From contig JAWPHD010001804.1 in assembly GCA_037043455.1 (NCBI GenBank), forward strand, positions 186,001-250,000: 64,000 bases of DNA. The letters are read 5' to 3'. Every line of letters starts with the position of its first letter. The first letter of the stretch is position 1. The translations under genes and the position numbers were made by a program. The notes beneath the pieces were generated by a model, which made no database searches, had not been told where the DNA came from, and saw only the letters and a list, made by a program, of their open reading frames with translations. The stretch is from Cyrtodaria siliqua (Eukaryota > Mollusca > Bivalvia > Adapedonta > Hiatellidae). Positions 1 through 11,988 of the stretch are shown in pieces.

Positions 1-1500
1 TAACAAACCGATGATGGGTTTAAATCAATCGATTAATCGGTACATCACTAGCGTTAACATTAAACATTTCAAAAACGTATTTGTGGTGACGTTTGTGGTG
101 CTAGTAAACTATGATGCCGATATTATTTCAGTTGGCATATTTTAGATTCAAAGTACTTACGTACTTAACAAAATCCCAGCGTGTTCTTAGAAATTCTATC
201 TACATCATTGTACGACGTCAACCAATCTTTCCCAGGTCATGCTCACATACTTATTGGAGATAATTACAAACTAGACGTAGGCATGGGTGTATTAGAATTG
301 TTGTTTCGTACACAATACAGTATTAAAAAAAAGGAAAACTAAAACCATAACACCTTGGGCTTTTCCTTTTGTCTGTTATCAATGTTAACACTGTTAATAT
401 GCATTACTTAGTTCACTTTGTATGTTGCCACATCGTTAATAATCTGACATTTGCATCCGATTACCTACGTCCATGCACCTTCGCAATATCTCGATTGATT
501 CCGAAATCAGGAACTTTTATTTCAATTTTCATCCCGGAAAACGTGCATGTGATCTCTTGTCCTCTTTTTTTACATAAAAAGGAAGATGAGTGCAATATTC
601 TCAATTATACAGTTTGATACTTTAAGGAAATAGATATATTAAAGTAGATACTGAGCTAATTTTATATTCGATCTCCATGTCAGCAAAATTGTGTGTACAG
701 TATTTTTACAGCGAAATGTCAAACAACATGTAACTCCAAAATATGTGTAATTTATAGAAATTGTAATAATAAAATAATTAGAACCTAGATCTATGTATAT
801 TTACTTGTTTAGAAAGAAATGTCATAGGACCTTGTCATATACAAGTTTTAACAAAAGTTGAGCATTATAACGTACGTTTATTATATATTGATTTTTTTTT
901 GTAAAGAAAAAGGTGGGATACGGTCCATATATGTCTGCTTTTAAAGTAAAAAGACGAATGAGAAGTACAGTTGGTCATGTTTTCAAAGATGTGCATATAT
1001 AGGTAATCGAAAATTAATCTTTGTTTTTCAATAAATGTAATGTTGTGAAAACAATGGTGAAAATGTTCAGTTTTGGAGTTAGATTGTCTCTTCAAAGACG
1101 TCTAGTCGGGAAAAAAGTGTGATGACCTACCTTTTCTTGATACACATATATATTTTGTTGACAAAATAAAGGATCAAAAATGATGCAAACAATATGAAGA
1201 AAAACAAATGCTTAAAATTTGATTACCATCTTAAATCCTATATCATATCCATATCTATGAGAATGTAAAACATGAAACAATTCTGTTGTCAGATATAACT
1301 ATGATTTAAAAAATACAATTCTTAAACTTGAAAATGTCAAAACTTGCCAAGCCAACATTCTTAAGTTAATTACTCAAACTGGATAAATCCCCATTTAGGC
1401 TGTGCCTTTTTCATATTATGCGGTTAATTTTTTATCTACTTTTAAAATTACCATTTCCGACAAATAGTCTGATACTCTGACATGTAATATTATATTATAT
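1..1500. other. AT-rich non-coding stretch
   Basis: Only short open frames without recognisable domains occur here. I see no RNA gene, long repeat or splice-bounded exon. It reads as ordinary intergenic or intronic sequence. Confidence 0.6.
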
Positions 1501-1504
1501 TATT

Positions 1505-1999
1505 AGCTCTACTGACCGAAGGCCAGCAGAGCCTATGGGATGGGGAGTTGTCCGTCGTCCGTTAACTTTTGCCTCGTTAACACGATAGGCGTTCATTTTC
1601 CGTCAAATCTTTTTCAAACTTTACCAGAGTGTTGATATCAATGAAAGCTCGGACGAACTCTAAAACCATGGGATGATGAGTATCAAACCTAGTTGGGAAT
1701 ATCATCGCCGTGTTCTAGTTGATGCATTTTGGCAGAGTTATGGCTCTTTAAATTTTTTAATATACTAACTTTGTACAAACTACTTCTCTTGAATCTCTGG
1801 CCAGATTTCAGCTAAACATGGCATGGATGATCAGTATCAAGGCTTGTTGCGCATATCATCGCAATGTTTTGACGGAGTTATGGCCCCTTATACATAAACT
1901 TTATCTTGAGCCAGTAGAGCGTCCACAGGCCCTCTTGTGCCTCTTGTATTATATTATATTAGCCAGTAGAGCGTCCACAGGTCCTCTTGTGCCTCTTAT
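1505..1999 (+). mobile_element. Non-autonomous element with 5' hairpin (AGCTCTACTGA family)
   Basis: The left end is a hairpin, AGCTCTACTGACC...GGCCAGCAGAGC, followed by TTGTCCGTCGTCCGTTAAC. The right end is CAGTAGAGCGTCCACAGG followed by CTCTTGTGCCTCTTGT, and this end is present twice (about 1913-1948 and 1963-1999). The two ends contain the inverted pair AGCTCTACTGA / CAGTAGAG. The same architecture recurs at 37.2, 39.8, 41.0 and 42.6 kb and, inverted, at 46.7 kb. There is no coding capacity. Short inverted termini, end hairpins and internal tandem repeats would fit a Helentron-derived non-autonomous element, but that class is an inference. Confidence 0.6.
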
Positions 2000-2280
2000 G
2001 TTTATTATATTATATTATATTATATTATATTATATTATATTATATTATATTATATTATATTATATTAATTATATTATATTATATTATATTATATTATATT
2101 ATATTAATATTATATTATATTATTTATATTATATTTATATTATATTATATTATATTATATTATATTATATTATATTATATTATATCATATTAAATTAAAT
2201 TATATTATATTATTTATATTATATTATATTATATTATATTATATAATATATTATATTATATTATATTATATTATATTATG
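2000..2280. repeat. (ATATT)n pentanucleotide microsatellite
   Basis: About 280 bases of almost uninterrupted period-5 ATATT repeat, with a few single-base slips. It directly abuts the right end of the preceding element, and a short ATATT run also separates that element's two right-end copies (1948-1962). Open frames across it are artefacts. Confidence 0.95.
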
Positions 2281-2329
2281 TATGCGTGCGTATGTTGTTG
2301 TTGCTGTTGTTTATTGCTTATACTTTTTT

Positions 2330-3737
2330 ATTTCAGCTATTAGTCATCATAATATGTGGAGCTGAGAATCGGGCAATTCCATATCTCGGGAACAACGCAC
2401 CAGTTGATGATTTGGTTCAGTATTACTTCAGCAGAGTGTATACGTCCAATGAAATTTGCGGTTTCCTGTTGTTCGTTCATGGAATAGTCATGAGTGTTAC
2501 AACGTTACAGAGAATTAAGCGGAGGCTGATTCTAAGAAGGAAAAACTGTAAAAATCCACTTGAGAGAATCGTCTCCAAAATAGTTGTAATGCATCAAACT
2601 GATTTTCAAAACTTGGGCTAAAATCTTTATGGTGATTATTAAATGTCACACATGGATTGCGTGTTACTCAAGAAACAGCTAGGTTATGTTTCTTAGCCAT
2701 CGACCCAGAAGGAGTATCTCTGAGAAGACAACGTCGTTTGAATTGAATTGAATTGGATTTTATAGTCGCACCAACAGCTAAGGTCATATGGCGACTTTCC
2801 AGCTTCTACTGGTGGAGGAAGACCCCAGGTGCCCCTCCGGGAAATTTTCGTGCACGAGCGGGCACCTGGGTAGAACCACCGACGTTCCGCAAGCCAGCTG
2901 GATAGCTTCCTCACCTAAAGATTCAACGTCGTTTGAGTAGGAGAGTGTATTACAATAGAGGTCCTAATAACTACCTCATACATATTGATGGATACGATAA
3001 GTTAAAACCATTCGGTATAGCTGTTCATGCTGCCATCGGTGGTTATTCGAGGAAAATTCTGTGGTTGAAAGCCGGTCCTTCAATAACAATCCAAGATTCA
3101 TAGCTCATTTTTTTTAGACTTTGTCAAGAGATTAGGGAGGGTACCGAGAAAGGTACGATCGGATGGGGGTTCTGAAAATGTTGTTGTAAAAGATCTTTAG
3201 ATGTCCCTCAGGATGTTTCACACAGACGATATTGTCTGATCGAAAAAGTTTTCTTACTGGAAAATCTACTGGAAATTAAAGAACTGAGAGACTATGGGGC
3301 AGTCTTAAAATACATTTCACCCAGTACTGGAGAAATTATTTCAGAGATATGCGAGACAGCGGTGTCTTTACTGATACAGACCCACTTATATGTTGTTGAA
3401 AAATTGAATGAGCATAGAATCAGATCACAGCGAAATGAGGTATTAATGCCGTCTGGTATTCCTGAAGTCATGTACTATCAACATTTCCAAGCGTTTGAAG
3501 CATATGCTTACTCGTTTCCACTACCGTGTGATTTACAAACCATTGGAGAACTAGCAAATGAGTATACAGACGAGTTCCCTGTTAGAGGATTGTTCTAATG
3601 AATTACTTCAAATTATGGAATGGGAAACAGGAAATACGAGAAATCAGTGGCCAATACCTTCAAATATTGAAGGAGCGCTTGATCTTTTCTGTGCAGTAGT
3701 TGGCGTATGTGACGCGATTCAATCAGAGTTTTCGTAA
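2330..3737 (+). pseudogene. Integrase-core (DDE/rve-type) transposase-like pseudogene
   Basis: Read across frames, this encodes a protein of the animal 'integrase core domain' family that performs DNA integration. It opens near a TTTCAG acceptor-like site. An N-terminal helical region reads TLQRIKRRLILRRKN. Next comes DPEGVSLRRQRRL, broken by the SINE at 2742-2923 and resuming as RRRVYYNRGPNN. The core contains LIHIDGYDKLKPFG (first Asp), RKVRSDGGSEN (second Asp) and TGNQRIERLWGSL (catalytic Glu), so the DDE triad can still be read. The C-terminus includes EHRIRSQRNEVLMPSGIPEV, LPCDLQTIGELANEY and finally QWPIPSNIEGALDLFCAVVG. At least four frameshifts and the SINE make it non-functional. The family is frequent in molluscs. 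A TE origin is likely, but I could not see terminal repeats. Confidence 0.8.
2742..2923 (-). mobile_element. SINE inserted in the integrase pseudogene, 13-bp target duplication
   Basis: The 182-bp insertion is bracketed by identical CAACGTCGTTTGA at 2729-2741 and 2924-2936. In minus orientation it starts GTGAGGAAGCTATCCAGC, has a pol III B-box-like GGTTCTACCC (plus 2868-2877) and ends GTGCGACTATAAAATCC before an AATTG simple-repeat tail. An internal perfect 11-bp inverted repeat, CCCAGGTGCCC / GGGCACCTGGG, lies at 2824-2834 and 2860-2870. This matches a very common molluscan SINE type. I do not assign a family name with certainty; RUDI or another V-type SINE should be tested. Confidence 0.85.
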
Positions 3738-3953
3738 CGTGAATATTTATAGAAACGATAATTGATTGTTGAATACATGTGACATTCAACCCTTCGAGTT
3801 TGGGATACCACTGACCGCTTGTCTAGTTTCGTATGTATAAGATGTCAATACATCATTGAATATGTACGGATTTAACTCATATTTTCTAAATATTTTACAA
3901 AATCATTGTTCTAAAATGAAAGACAATAGATTGACATCTCCGTAACAATTCCG

Positions 3954-4128
3954 TTAGAGGTAACAACCGCCGCTAAAGGTAAAAATTCCAACACTAAAGG
4001 TAACAACCTCCGCTTAAGGTAACACTCACCTCTTCCGCTAAAGGTGACAACGCTAACGCTAAAGGTAACAACTTTTCATGTTAACGCTATTTAAAGATAA
4101 CAACTGTCTACGCTATAGGTAACAATGT
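3954..4128 (+). repeat. Degenerate GCTAAAGGTAACAAC minisatellite
   Basis: Seven or so imperfect copies of a unit close to CGCTAAAGGTAACAAC, with spacing of about 20-30 bases. It lies just downstream of the integrase pseudogene. Units differ by substitutions and small indels, so the array is old. Confidence 0.75.
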
Positions 4129-4981
4129 TTTTCAATATTTACAGTTTCAGTGAAAATTTAGTTAACATGTGCTTGTTAGTTACTGAAGCATTTGATTCGC
4201 TTCCGTACGATGCAACCCGTATCGGCGTTGTTAGAGAGTGGATTTTCTGCAGGTTTGAATCCCATTGGAAGCCCGACTTGTCAAGTGAAAAAGTGTCGAT
4301 TCTTGTGGATGGCGGAAGATAGAGAGTACAGGTTCTACCCTTGAAAAATGGTGTGATCTGCCTCAACCAACCGTTATTTATGGTCTAATATGTGCTAAAA
4401 TGACGTAAAATACCATTCAAATAAAAACAACTTGTCTCACATCAAGATCATGCCAAATTAAGGTTGTCATCTGCGCCTTTAAGAGTGGTATGTGTATAAG
4501 CTGCTTAGCCTGTTTAACGATATAAATAAAACTCGATTTTAAAACAACATCGGGTTTATTAATAAAGTACCCAACTGCTTGGTAACGCATATTTTCTTTT
4601 ACTATACTTTTAATATAATGGGTAAGATATAATATAGCAAACAGAGTGTAAAAAAAAAATAGAGCACTGGTGAGGAGAAAAAATAAATAATGCAGACTTC
4701 TTGAACCAGTACTATCTCATCTCAGAAACAGTTGACTGAAATGTTAATCGAATGATTACACACTTATGCAAGGGAAACATGTCACTTTTACATGGGAACA
4801 CTTTCTGTATGCCAAACACGAAACTCGGCATGCATTTTTAAACAAACCCTATCGATGTTATAAAGAACATACGAATGGCATTGATAATAAAACTGCAGTT
4901 TACTTCCACTTTGATATTTAGTCCGCAAGAGTCAATTTTGAAGCTGCCTTTAAATACATAAATAAAAGGGTGTGTGTTGTG
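4129..4981. other. Non-coding stretch
   Basis: No recognisable gene, RNA or repeat. Short open frames on both strands lack motifs and splice context. Confidence 0.5.
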
Positions 4982-5045
4982 GGGTGGGTTAGGTTGGGTT
5001 GGGTTGGGTTGGGTGGGGGGGGCGTGGGGCGTGGGGCGTGGCGGG
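4982..5045 (+). repeat. G-rich (GGGTT)n / GGGGCGT tract
   Basis: A run of GGGTT units changes to a G8 tract and then three GGGGCGTG units. It has many G-triplets within about 60 bases on one strand, so it satisfies a G-quadruplex pattern. It is not the TTAGGG telomeric repeat. Confidence 0.85.
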
Positions 5046-5707
5046 TAAACATTTTAAATTGAGGTTTGTTCTTCGTTATTATACCATATATTTTAATTCA
5101 ATAAATATGCATTATTCTCAACGATTAGGAATATTGTCAAACAATTTAGTTTGAACTCAGTGAGAAAATATAACCTAATCGGGTTTATTTTACAATCATC
5201 AAACATCACGTTCATTGATTTCTATTATATATCCGTATTGGGTTTCAAAAAAAGGTATCTGATAGGTCACGTACGATGTCTTTCAATGATATAGGGAAAA
5301 TAAAAAGAGTTTATTCCACCGTATGATAAATCAGCAAATTGAATTGAAATGAAGCTCTGTCACATTTATTCGACATTATTTGAACGGCCTCTCATTTCTT
5401 TTACGTGGAATACCTGGAACTGTATTAATCCATGCTCAAGGATTTAACTTACGCCCAAACAATTTATACCTGGCATAGATTGAATAGCCCCTAATTTCTT
5501 AGAGAGGCAATATGGCGGAATATATGTATTGGTCCAATACAAATGCAACGGAGTCGATGAGCCCATTCCCCTTAGGAATTAGGGCTCGATTTGACTTGAT
5601 TTAACGACCCGTGCTCCATTCAACGATTGAATCTGTCATTTATTAGTATACGGTATCTAGTTCATCAATTAACCATTAGTACAGACTTACACGTCTGAAA
5701 TTCCTGT
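5046..5707. other. Non-coding stretch
   Basis: AT-rich sequence without recognisable features. Confidence 0.5.
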
Positions 5708-5930
5708 CAACCAAGGTGCAGCGGGGATGGCTTTGGGTCATATGCTGGAGGTCGTGGGCTCGATCCCCGACCGGGTCACACCAAATACTTAACAAGTAGC
5801 TCCATTGCTTGACTCTGATGCTATAAGTGTTATGCTATGACTTCTCGGTCCGATGTCAGTTTAATGTGATTGGATGAGTCATGGCATGTGCCTGCGGCGC
5901 GCTCCACTTCCATATATATGTACTATTTAT
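5708..5930 (+). mobile_element. tRNA-derived SINE
   Basis: The head contains a B-box-like GGGCTCGATCCCC (5756-5768) within a T-arm-like GGTCGTGGGCTCGATCCCCGA, followed by CCGGGTCACACC. The preceding 40 bases resemble a decayed tRNA D-arm. The body continues to about 5930, ending GCGCGCTCCACTTCC. There is no coding capacity. The tRNA-like head on an otherwise unrelated body is the classic SINE layout. The anticodon arm is too eroded for this to be a functional tRNA. Confidence 0.7.
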
Positions 5931-7384
5931 ACACGCTGCATGTACTTAGCGTATTTGAGCATATTTGGTCAAGTTTACTAATACACAGGTTTTCAGTATA
6001 CATTCTTACATATTGAAAATAATATTCTGATTACGAAAACATTTATGTTTTATCATTTTACATCAGTATACGTAACATCTCGTTGTGATATAATCACAAT
6101 AAATTATAAATAAATCTCTCGGCTATTCATTTAACGAACTAACTTGCATAATATTATGCAAATACATGCACAATTATGTACACGACTGTTCATTTGACGA
6201 ACTAACATCAATACATTGACCGTCACAGTAGCAGACCAACTCACTCAGTAATTCTGGTCGGTAACAGCTGGTTCATATCATGAGGGCATGTGTCTTGCCA
6301 CACTCTGTTGAGTCTGGCATATTTAGTATGTGCTCTCCAAATCAGTTACTGATATGCACATTTGATAGATGAAGTAAAAAACTATCATCAGTTTCGGGGA
6401 GAGTGGGTGGGTGGGTGAACTAATTTCCTTGTAACATGCTGTTACGTTTCTGATTTTAATGAAATTGTTCAAACAGCAACTTTATTCTAATGTCTACAGT
6501 TTACATTTGAATATTACCTCTTCATAAACTTTACCGGCGCTCGATAAAATACTCCTAGGTAAAGTAGTCATATGAGGAGAAATACTTTAGAGTGGTTTGT
6601 TATGACTACTTCTTAATTATTTAGAATACATTGTAGTTAAAATAAACAACTTTACAAGATTACATACAACTAAACGTTTACTAAAATATCACATTGCAGT
6701 AGCAAGATATATTATACAGCAAACATTTTGTTCAATTTTATCCTCTCTTTTTTTCAATAAGTTAATTAAAGCTTTTAAAGTTAGAGAAAAAGTTGAATTA
6801 AAAACAAAAACAATTGTGTAATACATTTTGAATATTATAGGGCTATATCACGTTTTTTAAAAATAATTTGCGGTATTGCCCTAAAGTTTTGACCTCTTTT
6901 GTGAAAATAAGGACAACTATTTTTCTCTAAAAGGCTAAAGTAAGTGTTAAATTGCTATAACTATACTCATAAGTATTGACCCAAGGTATTTTGTCTTCCT
7001 ATAAGCTCCATACCATTCTTTACCAAAATGGCGACCATCTTGATGCCTTATTGGTTTACTTGGTTCGCCCTCATTTTTGTCAATTGTTACTGATTGTTGA
7101 TAAACTTCAGACCAAGACAAACATTTTGATATATAATATGTTTTGTTCTATTTTTGTTACCACCTACCCCTTAAAATAATCATCGATTTTGGCCATGGTC
7201 ACCCTACTATTCAGGCAGCATGTACATATTTTTGTTCTACACTTTATTTTGTTAGAAATAGACATTAATTTTAAAAGTTATTAAATTATCAAGATATATC
7301 CAATTTGTTTATTCCGTTAAGTAGCATTGAGCACATGGTGGACTATAAAACTTTGAACATTAAAAGTAGATATAAAAATCGAAC
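5931..7384. other. AT-rich non-coding stretch
   Basis: No supported gene. Short frames (for example 6976-7179) lack motifs and appear random. Confidence 0.5.
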
Positions 7385-8740
7385 AGGAAAAGTAGCATTC
7401 TAGAAGGACAGTCAACCACAAACACACACACAGAAACAAAAACAACTTTAAAGATGAATAAAGGCAAAATAAGCCATCACAAACACAAAAGTGTTGACAA
7501 TAGGGATACGGCCTTGGAACGGTCAGTGACCAAAAAGGGGCCGCTGGGGTATTAAATCAGGCTCTAGGGTGTATCAATCCTCACTCTTACCCTATTGTCA
7601 TCCCGATAAGCGGGAAAATGTAAATAAAGATATCCCCGACAGGTTGTATTCTCAAACAAACGCGGCAGCATTAATAGGCAATATAAGTAAAACACATACA
7701 TGACCGTGTATTATATAATATAAAAAAGCCTCGAAAGCCACAAAGTAAGTACTGAATGATTGGCAGAAGCCAGAGCAACAAGAGAATAAACCGTTACGAG
7801 TACGACAATATAAGATTAAAGTCAAACGCGACCGTCCAGAATATGTCCGGCCATCGCACAATCAAAGAGGAAAGCATAAATGTGAATGAATCCACAACTA
7901 AACATGCAGTTCGTTGCAAATTGATAGGGTCATAACCTCTTTTGATAAACGTTTTAACACGTTTAATAAAGACTGTATGAAAGTGATTATGACCAATGAT
8001 CTTACGAAGTTTGTAAATCACATCACCATAGAGTCAGGTTGTGATAGTCCCTGTCACAGAAAAGTTCTTAAATTACTTTTATATTTTAAAGTAGATCTGG
8101 ATTACGATAATACAATGTTGTAAAGGTTTTTCAAAGTTCATGGTAACGGTAGCCCTGCTGGAGTAGTTTTTTTAGATATACACAGATTACGAATATTAAA
8201 GTCCTCAACTCGACTACAAGCTCTAGAAAAGCGAATAAGTTGAGAAATATAGACCCCATAAGAAGTAGCACGGAGAACATCCCCATCTAAGTGAGGATAA
8301 TTAACAATATCAAACCCTGATCTATTTTTAAAATATAAAAGTATTTTAAGAACCCTTCTGCGACAAGGACTCTCATAAACTGACTTCTGTGGTGACGTGA
8401 TGCGTCGGAAGTATCGGATGAAAGACTCAACATGAAATCTCCTTCAAAGCAATACAATAACAAATCTGCGACAAGAGGTGCACAGTTCGTACACATAGGG
8501 ATACCAACAATTTGCCTATAAACAGTTATTCCATACCTGACGAAAATAATAGGAAATGAGTGCTTCACAAACTTCTTAGTGTAATTGTCTAAAATGCCGT
8601 TAGTAAAAAACGCTTTAATATTGTTACAGGCTAAAAATGTAGTTTTGTTCTCTAGCGAAAGTTTTGTGAATAAGAGCAAAAAGGTTGTCTTTGATAAGGT
8701 GATGCGGTAAGGTTGTATATAGTGTAGAGAAGTCATAAGT
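7385..8740 (-). pseudogene. Reverse transcriptase of a Penelope-like-type retroelement, decayed, with 3' tail
   Basis: On the minus strand from 8736 the frame reads FLACNNIKAFFTNGILDN, then YGITVYRQIVGIPMCTNCAP and LVADLLLYCFEGDFML. This is the palm region of an animal RT family with a GIPMGTNCAPLxADL signature; here the Gly after PM is Cys. Further downstream (8021-7880, minus) is MIYKLRKIIGHNHFHTVFIK followed by YDPINLQRTACLVVD, the same protein's C-terminus. Frameshifts, stops and an apparent internal deletion that removed the YxDD motif separate them. The untranslated tail runs to about 7385 and includes GGTCACTGACCGTTCCAAGG (minus). Its relatives occur alone at 25.1, 45.8 and 47.7 kb. 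I assign it to Penelope-like elements by RT resemblance only. Confidence 0.7.
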
Positions 8741-10204
8741 ACTTATACACTACTCTGTTATAAGAAATCTTATATACAACTTTTATAATCGGTCACCCAG
8801 CTTTTTTGAAAATAACACGAATACTAAAAACTGGAAATCACCTAGGTTTTAGTCCAATCAAGGCAGAATAAGTTGTATAACTCGCTAGCGATATGTGTTA
8901 AACGACGCCAGTTAAAATTTCCAATGAAACTATGAATTATCAAAAAATATATAAATCTTTGAAAAGTGACCGATTATGAAAGTTGAGTAGTGCAGATGAA
9001 ACTTGACGTTTACTGCAAATTTATCAAGGACGTCTGAATTTTAGACCAAAATAAATTAATTCCAGAGATTTCATAAGTTTTAGCATAATATTGTTTAACG
9101 TGATCTTTAACGGCAGTAAGTCAAGGAGTTAAAGGCACTATAATTCAAAATAAAACGAGCGTCATACGGATTTTTATGTGATAAGGGACAGTTTGTTTTG
9201 CTTTTTGTCTACCCCAACCTTGAAAGTAATGCATCGAGTGACATATGTGGCAATAACGTCATCCTCAGTAGATTGAACTGTAGATTGAATTGGAGTATAC
9301 GAATTAATGCTACAGAGTTCCAGAGATAAAACATTAATCCCTTCCCTTCCTTATGCATACATCTTATTTTTGAGAGGTATTATTGTTTACGAATGATCAT
9401 TTCTGAGGCACATTACAGTGGCGTTGGAATGTTTTAGAAACTCGGGAGGAAGGTGGGGCCCAAATGAACATTTTCAATTTTTGATAAGGTTTCATATCCC
9501 CACCCCTTCGTTTTGCTTGTCACATATTTTAATGCAAACAATATCTAATTTGGTTTGTCAATTGATTAGTGTTATGCTTTGCCGGCCATTTGTACAAACT
9601 TGATAAAGGACCACTAGATATTGCTACATGCAAAATATCAAAGCTGTAGCTTTGGTTTCAGAGAAGAATATTTTGGTCATCATTGCTGGTCTTAAAAGTT
9701 GACAATTACTCCTTCCGTCGTCTGATTGTTCTTCTTGACTGAAAATCACATCGAGGCACCTTGAAATATCACGTGACTAGGAAATCACGGCAATAAGTAT
9801 TTTTAATAGGGTTTACCAGTTACCATGTAAAATTAACGCACTTTGCAAGAAAACAGAATAATTTATTTGCAATTTCAGCATTTCTATTCCTTTCTTCATC
9901 TTTTCCGGTCACGATTGAAGTACAGCGTAATAAACCACCTAACGATATACCATTTATCAACAAACTACACTCTATAAACAAATCTACTAGTTTCCATTGG
10001 CCTTGTCAGACAAATTTAGCCGATCAGCATTCAGTTTAATAAACACTGTAGACTTTCATAATTGCTGTATCGCTTTCAACTCGAGTTTTGATAGGCTTAC
10101 ATAGACACACCTCCTGCCAGACTAAAAGCCAGCTTAAACGGCTGGCGCCGAAAAAAAAGCCAATAACAATATCTCCCGGATAGGCCAAAGAGGACCTGAA
10201 GACG
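8741..10204. other. Non-coding stretch
   Basis: No gene, RNA or clear repeat is recognised. Confidence 0.5.
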
Positions 10205-10390
10205 CTCTGCTAGCAACTTATCTACATAACGAATTAACAATTGTACATAACGAATTGACTGGACTACATAACGAATTAACAAGTGTACATAACGAATTGA
10301 CTGGACTACATAACGAATTAACTTATCTACATAACGAATTGACTCATCTACATAACGAATTGACTTACCTACATAACGAATTGACTTAGC
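10205..10390 (+). repeat. 21-bp minisatellite (ACATAACGAATTGACT unit)
   Basis: Eight to nine units of 21 bp built on CTACATAACGAATTGACTTAT, with GAATTGAC/GAATTAAC variants. Because 21 is a multiple of 3, the array is open in several frames and encodes fake heptads. A second array of the same unit lies at 11511-11640. Confidence 0.92.
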
Positions 10391-10400
10391 TAGGTATACA

Positions 10401-10471
10401 GGAAGTAAATCACTGTGGTATTCATGCCCGGTGTAGGAAGTAAATCACTGTGGTATTCATGCCTGGTGTAG
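10401..10471. repeat. 35-bp tandem duplication
   Basis: GGAAGTAAATCACTGTGGTA and the next bases (ending CCCGGTGTA or CCTGGTGTA) occur twice in tandem, nearly identical. Confidence 0.9.
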
Positions 10472-11279
10472 TCGAAAGGAGTTCCCAAATATATAATCCT
10501 TAACTTTTTTTGTGATAAAAGGCATTTTTGAGTATTTAATGCATGTTTTTCTGGCTGAAATGACTTTATTGAATTGTTTGTGATAGCTAAAAAACATTTG
10601 CATGGTTGTATGATCATTTTATTTATCAACTTGAAAGCGTTGAAAGTAACAGTAGAACACATTTAAGTGGTGCCGAATGAATGCATTTGTTCACGGTGTC
10701 AACAAAGATCAGAATTTTATTTTCTTATATGCCACATGACCCCTACTATTCTCTTTTTTTTTTTTTCTTTTTTTTTTTTGGCCCACCTTCTCAACCCCTT
10801 TTATCTGCTCCTTTCTTTCGCCTCCCCTCACTCCGTCTTCCGCCAGCTCTGCTCAGTCCCTCCTACTAGATGGTGATCTTTTCTGACATACTTTCTGCTG
10901 AAGCCTCGCTGTATATTCCGTTTCTGCGACGACTCTCTTTTTTCCTTCGGATTGTACTGTTTCTGGGACATTGCTGATATGTCTTCTGATATTGTTTATT
11001 GTTGTGAAACAGCCTCCCCCTAGTACTCAATGGTACTCCATTCAAGCTACTATGCCACTACTAGGCTACTGGCCACTGCATACTTTAGACGCGCCATACG
11101 AAGAACCAACGAATTTCTGTCTACAGCTTCCCTTCTTTCAGTGAACGTCGGCCTAACATCGTCACAAGTCAGCAGTGAGGTTCTAACTACTCATGAAGCA
11201 AATTTGAGGGCCGAGAAGGTGGATTTTTGCCGAATGGTAATGAATGATAAGCAATGAATAAATGAAAGATGATAATGGA
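10472..11279. other. Non-coding stretch with pyrimidine tract
   Basis: Contains an interrupted poly-T tract at about 10751-10780 followed by roughly 90 bases of strong C/T bias. Otherwise nothing recognisable. Confidence 0.6.
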
Positions 11280-11360
11280 GAGACCAGCATCCGGCGGGGT
11301 TTGAACCCACGACCTTCCGCTTGTGGGCCCAGTGCTCTACCACTGGGCTATAACGGCCTC
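11280..11360 (-). mobile_element. tRNA-like sequence (SINE head or tRNA pseudogene)
   Basis: On the minus strand, GAGGCCG at the 5' end can pair with TGGTCTC at the 3' end, giving a 7-bp acceptor-like stem with two G-T pairs. TAGCCCAGTGG fits the pol III A box and GGTTCAAACCC fits the B box. The middle (CACTGGGCCCACAAGCGG) does not form a convincing anticodon arm, and the total of 81 nt is long. I therefore read it as a SINE head or decayed tRNA, not a working tRNA. Confidence 0.65.
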
Positions 11361-11510
11361 ACTACTATTCTCAGCAGTTTTCTAGAGAGGCAGGTCTCAT
11401 GACTAAGAACATGTATCTTAGTTTGAATTTCATTTTAAAAAATGGCTAACTAGAAAGCTTGGACAATATTGCATTGGACTCAATGGGATTTGATTTTCTT
11501 CCGGTACACC

Positions 11511-11640
11511 TCTACATAACGAATTGACTTATCTACATAACGAAGTATCTTATCTACAAAACGAATTAACTTATGGACATAACGAATTAACAATTGTACA
11601 CAACGAATTGACTGCACTATATAACGAATTAACTTATCTA
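11511..11640 (+). repeat. Second 21-bp minisatellite array
   Basis: Six units of the same ACATAACGAATTGACT repeat as at 10.2 kb. It ends exactly where the dispersed arm at 11641 begins (TGGAAACGTTTAAGG). The apparent ORF with YLHNELT heptads is a product of the 21-bp period. Confidence 0.9.
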
Positions 11641-11988
11641 TGGAAACGTTTAAGGGTCACCAGTTGTTGCGTTAATTATCTCTATTTAAACGTCGAAATT
11701 GTCGGGTTGTTGCATTGTTTCGCGTCTTCTCGACCCCATTTTCTCGACTTACGGCGTGTTTCTTGAATCATATTGACTTGAAAGAATACAACTTAGTACG
11801 ATTTACCTTCACATGCCAGAAAGACTGAAGTCGACATTTTCGTCATTTAAATAAGTTTAGTTGCTGTATGTCGACATGACTAGTTATATTTCAATATGTC
11901 GATACGAAATTTGACGACTTAATCAAATTTATTACGTCATGTGGTCAACAATATTGTACACTAATTGACATTAAACACGACAAATCGA
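11641..11988 (+). mobile_element. ~347-bp dispersed arm, copy 1
   Basis: A sequence running from TGGAAACG to a segment containing ACATTAAACACGACAAATC. It is present again, inverted, at 23886-24232. The copies differ by scattered substitutions and small indels. It has no coding capacity. Each copy abuts a 21-bp-period minisatellite of a different sequence, which suggests the arm is one end of a non-autonomous element with a variable repeat core. Confidence 0.75.

Noticed and set aside
1818..2198. 126-codon open frame rich in LYYII repeats
   Set aside because: It is a translation of the ATATT microsatellite and the end of a non-coding repeat.
11280..11360. Functional tRNA gene on the minus strand
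   Set aside because: A and B boxes and an acceptor-like stem exist, but the anticodon arm does not fold and the length is atypical, so a SINE head or pseudogene is more likely.
11524..11766. Open frame with YLHNELT heptads resembling a coiled coil
   Set aside because: The heptads come from the 21-bp DNA repeat; the same array is open in other frames and lacks any gene context.
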